Part shown: positions 59,742-64,000 of the stretch, piece after piece
Numbering within the stretch: the stretch's first letter is position 1
Layout of the letters: each line of letters opens with the position of its first letter
Assembly (NCBI RefSeq): GCF_006782915.1
Contig: NZ_VCNP01000003.1
Location: forward strand, 1 to 64,000
Direction of reading: 5' to 3'
DNA: 64,000 bases
Source of the DNA: Streptomyces calvus
Lineage (GTDB): Bacteria; Actinomycetota; Actinomycetes; Streptomycetales; Streptomycetaceae
Program-made: the position numbers and the translations under genes
Notes under the pieces: model-generated
The model's database searches: none
What the model was told of the DNA's origin: nothing
The model's input: the letters and a program-made list of their open reading frames with translations, nothing else

Positions 59742-59848
59742 GCTCCTGGTGACGGAGGCCCTGCGCCGCGCCTGCCGGGGTCGCACCACGGGAGCGGCGG
59801 GCCCGGTCGGAACACCGGTCGGGCCCGCCGCGCTGGAGTGGGACGGGG

Positions 59849-60409
59849 TCATGTGTTCTTGCCGGCACGCCCGAGCCGGAGAGCGGAGATGAGGAAGAAG
59901 ATCCCTCCGAGGAAGGCGTAGCCGGCCAGGTTGCGCAGGGAGGCGTCCTCTGTGCCCGCTTGGGCGAAGAAGGAGGCGCCGGCGACGGTGGAGATGGCAC
60001 CGCTGGCGATCATCGCCCACTGTCCTCCCAGTCGGCGCCGGACGGCACCGACGACGAGCTGGACGAGACCCGCGGTGACGGCCCAGACGCCCCAGACCCG
60101 CAGGACCGCCGGAATGCCGGACGTGGCGGCGACGGCGAGACCGACGCCGGTGAGGGCACTGAGCGTGATGTTCAGGTACAGGTGGCGCACCGGGCCGTCG
60201 TTCGCCTTGGCGGACCGGGCGTCGACGACGGCGCACGCCACGTCGAACAACGGATAGATCACCAGGAGCGTCGCGCTCAGTGGCCCCAGTGTGTCGGCGG
60301 TCGCGAACAGCAAGGCGGCCCACACGGCGGCGAAGGCGAAGCGCGTGAGGTACAGCTTCCGCAGGGCCGCGGGAACGCCGGTCGGTGTCGTGTCGAGGAG
60401 GGTGTCCAC
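59849..60409 (-). CDS. DUF308/HdeD-like membrane protein
   Basis: 186 residues with about six hydrophobic segments: FAFAAVWAALLFATADTLGP, LSATLLVIYPLFDVACAVVD, LTGVGLAVAATSGI, VWAVTAGLVQLVVGAVRRR and FLGGIFFLISALRLG. The pattern of short paired helices is that of HdeD-like small membrane proteins. Start GTG 60409 with GAAAGG upstream. It is divergent from a TetR regulator and shares a pair of 17-bp inverted repeats with it, so it is likely repressed by that TetR. Confidence 0.82.
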   Translation of the reverse strand: MDTLLDTTPTGVPAALRKLYLTRFAFAAVWAALLFATADTLGPLSATLLVIYPLFDVACAVVDARSAKANDGPVRHLYLNITLSALTGVGLAVAATSGIPAVLRVWGVWAVTAGLVQLVVGAVRRRLGGQWAMIASGAISTVAGASFFAQAGTEDASLRNLAGYAFLGGIFFLISALRLGRAGKNT

Positions 60410-60496
60410 GGGGTGCCTTTCAGTGACGGTGTGCGGGAGTCGGACGACTGGTCGTCGGGTGGCACGGCCACGGCCGAGGAAGGCCGGAAAGCCTGA

Positions 60497-60569
60497 GGGA
60501 GAACGTTCGGTCTCTTTGAGAGCATCCAAGAGGGCAGCCGTGGCTCCTGTCAAGACCGAACGTTCTCCC
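60497..60569. promoter_or_regulatory. Paired operators between membrane protein and tetR
   Basis: GGGAGAACGTTCGGTCT (60497-60513) recurs as an exact inverted copy AGACCGAACGTTCTCCC (60553-60569). Each holds the palindrome GAACGTTC. One site lies near each divergent start, indicating that one regulator controls both genes. Confidence 0.8.
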
Positions 60570-60594
60570 TCGCGTCTTTGGTAGCCTCGGCCCC

Positions 60595-61221
60595 ATGAGT
60601 CGGGGCACAGGAGTCGGCAGCACGTCCGAGGCACGGGCCAGGCTGCTCAGTACGGCGACGAAGATCTTCTACGCCGAGGGGATCCACTCCGTCGGAGTCG
60701 ACCGGATCATCGCGGAGGCGCAGGTGACCCGGGCGACGCTCTACCGGCACTTCTCGGGCAAGGAGGAACTCGTCCTGGCCTATCTCGACCAGGCCGACCG
60801 GGGTATCCGGGCGCAGACCGCGGCCGCCGAGGCGAGCAGCGAGTCGGCGCCCGACAAGGTCCGGGCCGTCAGCCGGTCCATCGCCGAAGGCATCCGGTCG
60901 CCCGGATTCCGCGGGTGCGCCTTCCTCAACGCGGTGGCCGAGTATCCCGACCCGGCGCACCCCATCCACCAGGCCGTGCTGGCCCACCGGCAATGGTTCC
61001 TCGACACCGTCACGGAGTTGCTGGCACGGGCCGGCTGCGAGCCCGCCGACGCGGCCGGCCGGCACCTCGTCATGCTCCGCGACGGCGCCATGGCAGCCGG
61101 CTGTCTCTTCGACCCGCAACTGGTCTGTGACACCTTCCTGCAGGGCGTGGAGGGTCTCCTGCAAGCGCGCACTGCCTCAGCGCCCGCGCCGAGCACCACC
61201 GCGTTCCCGCCGCGGGCCTGA
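60595..61221 (+). CDS. TetR-family regulator (leaderless)
   Basis: 208 residues. HTH: VGVDRIIAEAQVTRATLYRH, then FSGKEELVLAYLDQAD. The C-terminal domain has FRGCAFLNAVAEYPDPAHPI and a Cys near the ligand pocket. TAGCCT (60582-60587) ends 7 nt before ATG 60595, so the mRNA is leaderless. One 17-bp repeat overlaps its -35 region, indicating autoregulation; the other faces the divergent membrane-protein gene. Confidence 0.94.
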   Translation: MSRGTGVGSTSEARARLLSTATKIFYAEGIHSVGVDRIIAEAQVTRATLYRHFSGKEELVLAYLDQADRGIRAQTAAAEASSESAPDKVRAVSRSIAEGIRSPGFRGCAFLNAVAEYPDPAHPIHQAVLAHRQWFLDTVTELLARAGCEPADAAGRHLVMLRDGAMAAGCLFDPQLVCDTFLQGVEGLLQARTASAPAPSTTAFPPRA

Positions 61222-61271
61222 CCGCCCGAGCGCGGCCAACGCTCCGTGCTGCCGGACGTTGCCGAAGATCG

Positions 61272-61294
61272 GCAGCGTTGCACAGCAACGCTGC
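61272..61294 (+). terminator. Terminator after tetR
   Basis: GCAGCGTTGC and GCAACGCTGC form a perfect 10-bp stem with an ACA loop, 50 bp after the stop. Confidence 0.85.
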
Positions 61295-61505
61295 GGCAAC
61301 AGGCCGGCTGTCGCGGTGCTGACCGGCCAGGACTGCGCCGTGAACGGCATGGCGCACACGCAACACGCGGTCGGAATGGCTCCGCTTCGCGGATCATGGA
61401 CTGCAACACCTGTGGCTTCATCCATCCTGGTCTCTCCGTCCGCACCTGGACGGAAAGGGGACAAGTCCCGGCGGCCTACGGCGGGTTGGATGAATGGAGA
61501 TCTGG

Positions 61506-61751
61506 ATGGACCGTCCTCTGCTGTCACTGCGATCAGCCCTGATATTCCTGCTTGCCCTGCTCACCGGTGGGGCGGCGAGCGGGCTGACCGCCGTCGCCGG
61601 GGAAGGCACCGCGCGCAGTCTGCTCGCGGGTCTCGCCGCAACGGGACTGGCTGTGCCGTTCTTCAACCGCCTCATCGCCGCCGAGGACGACGCCGTACGG
61701 TCACGGACCGCCGTGGGCGCCGGCACGGTCGAGGAGGAGAGCCATGGGTGA
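61506..61751 (+). CDS. Small membrane protein
   Basis: 81 residues: MDRPLLSLRSALIFLLALLT, then GGAASGLTAVAG, then TARSLLAGLAATGLAVPFFN followed by a charged tail. Two transmembrane helices are likely. GGAG lies 6 nt before ATG 61506. Its stop overlaps the start of the next gene, so the membrane protein and the HTH-receiver protein are co-translated and probably work together. Confidence 0.75.
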   Translation: MDRPLLSLRSALIFLLALLTGGAASGLTAVAGEGTARSLLAGLAATGLAVPFFNRLIAAEDDAVRSRTAVGAGTVEEESHG

Positions 61752-62817
61752 ACTGCGGCCCCTGGGCGACGACCTCAACGATGCGTCCCGGGCCCTGGCC
61801 GAGGCGTTGCGCGAGCTCTTCGAGAGCCTTCACCTGTCCGTCCGCAGGTATGCCGCACGACGCCGCCTCGATCCCGGAACGGTCTCCCGCTACCTGAACG
61901 GCACCCGGTTACCTCCGTGGCAGGTCATCAGTGACCTCTTCACCGATGTCGCCGAGCATCGCGGGACCGCCGTCACGACCGAGGCCATCGAACTGGTACG
62001 GGGCCTGTACGGAACGGCCGTGGACGCCGCCTCCTCCCCCAAGCACGCGGTGGAGATCCTGGAACAGCAGCTCGCGGACGCGGACCACGTCTCCCGGCGG
62101 TCCAGCGTCCGCGGCGACGTGCTGGGCGACGCGCTCCTGGACCGGACGCAGCGCATCGCCGACCTGGAGACGCGGCTCAACCAGCTGGAGGCCGACCGCA
62201 TCGCGGAGCGGAAACGCGCGGACGAACTCGCGGAGGCCCATCCGGATGTCTCCGGTCTCCTCCGTGAACGCAACGCGCTCCAGCAGGAAGTGGAGCGGCT
62301 CGGGGAGGCCCTGCACGAGGCACAGGTTCAGCGCGCTGCGGCGGAGGGCCGCTGCGATCTGCTCGAACGCCAGCTGGAGGCTGTCGAGCAGGCTGCGGCC
62401 ACCGCGCTGCCGACAGGGCAGCAGAGCATGCCCAAGATCCTCGTCGTGGACGACCAGCCGGACAACCTGCTGGCGATGACCGCGGTTCTGGCGACGCTCG
62501 AGCAGGATCTCGTCACGGTCTCCTCCGGCCGGGAGGCTCTCAAGGCCCTGCTCGACCACGACGACTTCGCCGTCATCATCATGGACGTGCAGATGCCGGA
62601 GATGGACGGTTATGAAACCTGCGCTCACATCAAACGCCGCCCGAGGACCCGGGACGTCCCCATCATCTTCCTGACCGCGATGGGCACGGGGTCGGAACAC
62701 TCCGCCCGCGGGTACGCGGCGGGCGCCGTCGACTACATCAGCAAGCCCTTCGATCCGTGGGTCCTGCGGGCGAAGGTCGCCGTGTTCACGTCCATCTACC
62801 TGGAGCGGCACAAGTAG
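61744..62817 (+). CDS. HTH - coiled coil - receiver domain fusion protein
   Basis: 357 residues. Residues 1-75: an XRE-like HTH (LHLSVRRYAARRRLDPGTVS, RYLNGTRLPPWQVISDLF). Residues 95-215: a long coiled coil (TQRIADLETRLNQLEADRIA, LLRERNALQQEVERLGEAL). Residues 228-357: a response-regulator receiver: KILVVDDQPDNLL, VIIMDVQMPEMDGYETC (phosphoacceptor Asp), IIFLTAM and ISKPFDPWVLRAKVAV (Lys). The usual order is receiver first and DNA-binding domain last; here it is reversed, with no histidine kinase nearby. ATG 61744 overlaps the upstream stop. Probably a sensory transcription factor working with the small membrane protein. Confidence 0.9.
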   Translation: MGELRPLGDDLNDASRALAEALRELFESLHLSVRRYAARRRLDPGTVSRYLNGTRLPPWQVISDLFTDVAEHRGTAVTTEAIELVRGLYGTAVDAASSPKHAVEILEQQLADADHVSRRSSVRGDVLGDALLDRTQRIADLETRLNQLEADRIAERKRADELAEAHPDVSGLLRERNALQQEVERLGEALHEAQVQRAAAEGRCDLLERQLEAVEQAAATALPTGQQSMPKILVVDDQPDNLLAMTAVLATLEQDLVTVSSGREALKALLDHDDFAVIIMDVQMPEMDGYETCAHIKRRPRTRDVPIIFLTAMGTGSEHSARGYAAGAVDYISKPFDPWVLRAKVAVFTSIYLERHK

Positions 62818-62879
62818 GCCCCTTCCAGGCGCGCGGCACCGCCCGGCCCCGTACCCGAAGGACGCGGGCCGGGCGGGCG

Positions 62880-62901
62880 CCCGGGGCCGCTGCGCCCCGG
62901 G
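62880..62901. terminator. Terminator between convergent genes
   Basis: CCCGGGGC and GCCCCGGG form an 8-bp stem around a 6-nt loop, between the HTH-receiver gene and tpg. Confidence 0.7.
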
Positions 62902-62968
62902 TCGGGCCGGAGAGGGACGGTTGGTTCCTCCAGACGCGTCCGCATCAGCGGGAGCAGATGGAGGCCGC

Positions 62969-63526
62969 CTACAGGTCGAACTCGACGTGTTCGATGTCGG
63001 TGAAGCGGATTTCCTCCAGGTCTCCGGCGCGGCGGCCGTCGTCCTGGAAGTACACCTCCTTGAGCGCTTCGGCGGCGATCCGCTGCATCTGCTGCTCGTC
63101 GGCGCCGGTCTGCCGGGCGTCGAAGAGACGGGCCGCGTACCGCGGTGGGAGCGCCACGGTCAGGTGCCGCAGGCGGGCGTCGTCGGTCGAGCCGATCGGC
63201 GCGGTGTAGCCGATCCGGGCGCGGGTGTCGATGACGATGCCGTCGGTGGTGGCCGCCCTCTGCCGGGCCCTGGCCCGGATCTGCGGCTGCCACCGCTTCT
63301 TCACCTCGGCGTCCAGGCGGGCGGCGAGGTCCGGACGCGGCTTCTTGATCTGGTCCTTTACGTACCGCTCGACGGTGCGCTGGGAGATGCGCAGCATCCG
63401 GGCGACCGCCCTGGTGCTCTTGAGCTGCTTGACCAGGTAGCGCATCTGCGCGGGCGCGCTCTTGGGCGCCGGGCGCGTGAACGCCTTCTGCACCGCCTTG
63501 TCGAGACCGTCCCCGAACGTGCTCAT
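62969..63526 (-). CDS. tpg: Telomere terminal protein Tpg
   Basis: 185 residues, the usual Tpg length. MSTFGDGLDKAVQKAFTRPA, RYLVKQLKSTRAVARMLRIS, QRTVERYVKDQIKKPRPDLA (HTH), EVKKRWQPQIRARARQRAAT, IVIDTRARIGYTAPIGS and a C-terminal EEIRFTDIEHVEFDL follow the known family order. Tpg is the protein covalently bound to the 5' ends of linear Streptomyces chromosomes and plasmids, priming end patching. ATG 63526 has GGGGAG upstream inside the end of tap. It follows tap in the classic tap-tpg arrangement. Confidence 0.96.
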   Translation of the reverse strand: MSTFGDGLDKAVQKAFTRPAPKSAPAQMRYLVKQLKSTRAVARMLRISQRTVERYVKDQIKKPRPDLAARLDAEVKKRWQPQIRARARQRAATTDGIVIDTRARIGYTAPIGSTDDARLRHLTVALPPRYAARLFDARQTGADEQQMQRIAAEALKEVYFQDDGRRAGDLEEIRFTDIEHVEFDL

Positions 63527-63532
63527 ACCTGC

Positions 63533-64000
63533 CTACTCCCCGTTGTCGGCGTCGGTGACGGTGCCGTCCTTGATGTACCGGGCGAGGTTGAGCTCCGGCG
63601 CGCCGAACCGGTCGCGGACCTCCTCGCCCCACAGCACGGACTGGGTGCCCTCGTGTTTGACCAATCCCGGGTTGACGCCGAGCTTGAACCCGCCGGGCAG
63701 CGGCTTGCCGTCCCGGTAGGGCAGGAAGTCCAGCGGTGAGGTGCCGTCGGCCGCGTAGACGACGCAGTCGGACAGGATCGCCACCGGGTACTGGCCGGTG
63801 AACGCCGCATGCTTGACGATCTTGCGGTGCAGGTTGATCCGGGTGCGGGAGATGACGGCCGCGCGGATGTCCGGCCGCCACGTCGGCCGGGACAGTGCCC
63901 GCCACGGCTCGCCGGGCCGCCAGCCCTCCCCGCGCGGGCGCTCGCGCAGCTTGCCCAGACCGCCCTTCACCGTCGCCTTGACCGCGGAGACGACGATCGC
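63533..64000 (-). CDS. tap: Telomere-associated protein Tap, C-terminal part (runs past window edge)
   Basis: The reading frame is open to the end of the window and gives 155 residues of the C terminus: TWRPDIRAAVISRTRINLHR, ILSDCVVYAADGTSPLDFLP, GKPLPGGFKLGVNPGLVKHE, then a stop 6 bp before the tpg ATG. Tap normally has over 700 residues and binds the 3' telomeric overhang, recruiting Tpg to the replicon ends. The N terminus lies outside the window. Confidence 0.92.
   Translation of the reverse strand, partial: AIVVSAVKATVKGGLGKLRERPRGEGWRPGEPWRALSRPTWRPDIRAAVISRTRINLHRKIVKHAAFTGQYPVAILSDCVVYAADGTSPLDFLPYRDGKPLPGGFKLGVNPGLVKHEGTQSVLWGEEVRDRFGAPELNLARYIKDGTVTDADNGE

Noticed and set aside
61396..61542. 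48-residue frame starting MDCNTCGFIH and ending VLCCHCDQP
   Set aside because: It looks zinc-ribbon-like, but has no ribosome site and overlaps the membrane-protein start in another frame; probably chance.
1..64000. CRISPR arrays, tRNA or rRNA genes
   Set aside because: No regularly spaced repeats of the right size and no cloverleaf or rRNA-like sequence were seen.

Overview
The window is very GC-rich actinobacterial DNA, almost certainly Streptomyces (or a close relative such as Kitasatospora). It has dense divergent operons, GTG/TTG starts, many leaderless promoters, a TTA (bldA-type) codon, sortase LAxTG anchoring, and a telomere-maintenance pair (tpg plus the 3' end of tap) at the right edge. 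The left edge starts in two long runs of C. Terminal location on a linear chromosome or plasmid is therefore likely. Decayed genes and IS fragments fit a chromosome-arm setting.

Layout. 1-7.3 kb: degraded arm DNA with a broken MmyB-type regulator remnant, an intact AraC/NmrA divergent pair, a broken NAD(P)H oxidoreductase, an intact divergent TetR/SDR pair (both leaderless) and a VOC protein split by two one-base frameshifts. 7.4-8.9 kb: a compact minus-strand operon of two homologous 30-residue peptides followed by a cytochrome P450. The peptide genes are very short but have excellent ribosome sites, and together the three genes look like a P450-modified RiPP locus. 9.2-12.2 kb: PaaI-like thioesterase/HxlR pair, an IS5-family transposase remnant and an APC permease. 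12.8-23.1 kb: a secreted beta-sandwich protein and then an eight-gene exopolysaccharide operon: CE18-like deacetylase, PelF-like glycosyltransferase, membrane protein, epimerase, nucleotidyltransferase, second epimerase, GH135 spherulin-4-like hydrolase and GH114 lipoprotein. This enzyme set mirrors the fungal galactosaminogalactan cluster. 24.1-27.7 kb: SRPBCC protein, FdhF/YdeP-like molybdoprotein and an HU-like protein. 28-35.2 kb: solute-binding-type protein without a signal peptide, duplicated cysteine-containing secreted protein, TetR remnant, Y-family polymerase-like protein, SDR and AraC genes, and a small acidic protein.

35.4-37.8 kb: a sortase-anchored surface protein with a PD-(D/E)xK-like motif. 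38.4-40.7 kb: DHA2 exporter with MarR regulator. 41.0-44.8 kb: an AvrD-type cluster (bldA-dependent by its TTA codon) with SDR and P-loop partners, candidate for a syringolide- or butenolide-like signal. 44.9-48.9 kb: organosulfur uptake and desulfonation operon preceded by a 23-residue leader peptide ending Cys-Cys. 49.2-52.1 kb: amidase/permease operon under a TetR regulator. 52.2-55 kb: orphan Imm7 immunity gene, IS5 fragment, P-loop kinase and MFS exporter. 55.7-59 kb: secreted GH92 mannosidase. 59.3-62.8 kb: DUF551-like protein with a 53-bp tandem duplication, membrane protein/TetR pair, and a small membrane protein coupled to an HTH-coil-receiver fusion. 62.9-64 kb: tpg and partial tap.

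All family calls come from reading the sequence by eye; no database search was possible. Coordinates of short sites may be off by a base.
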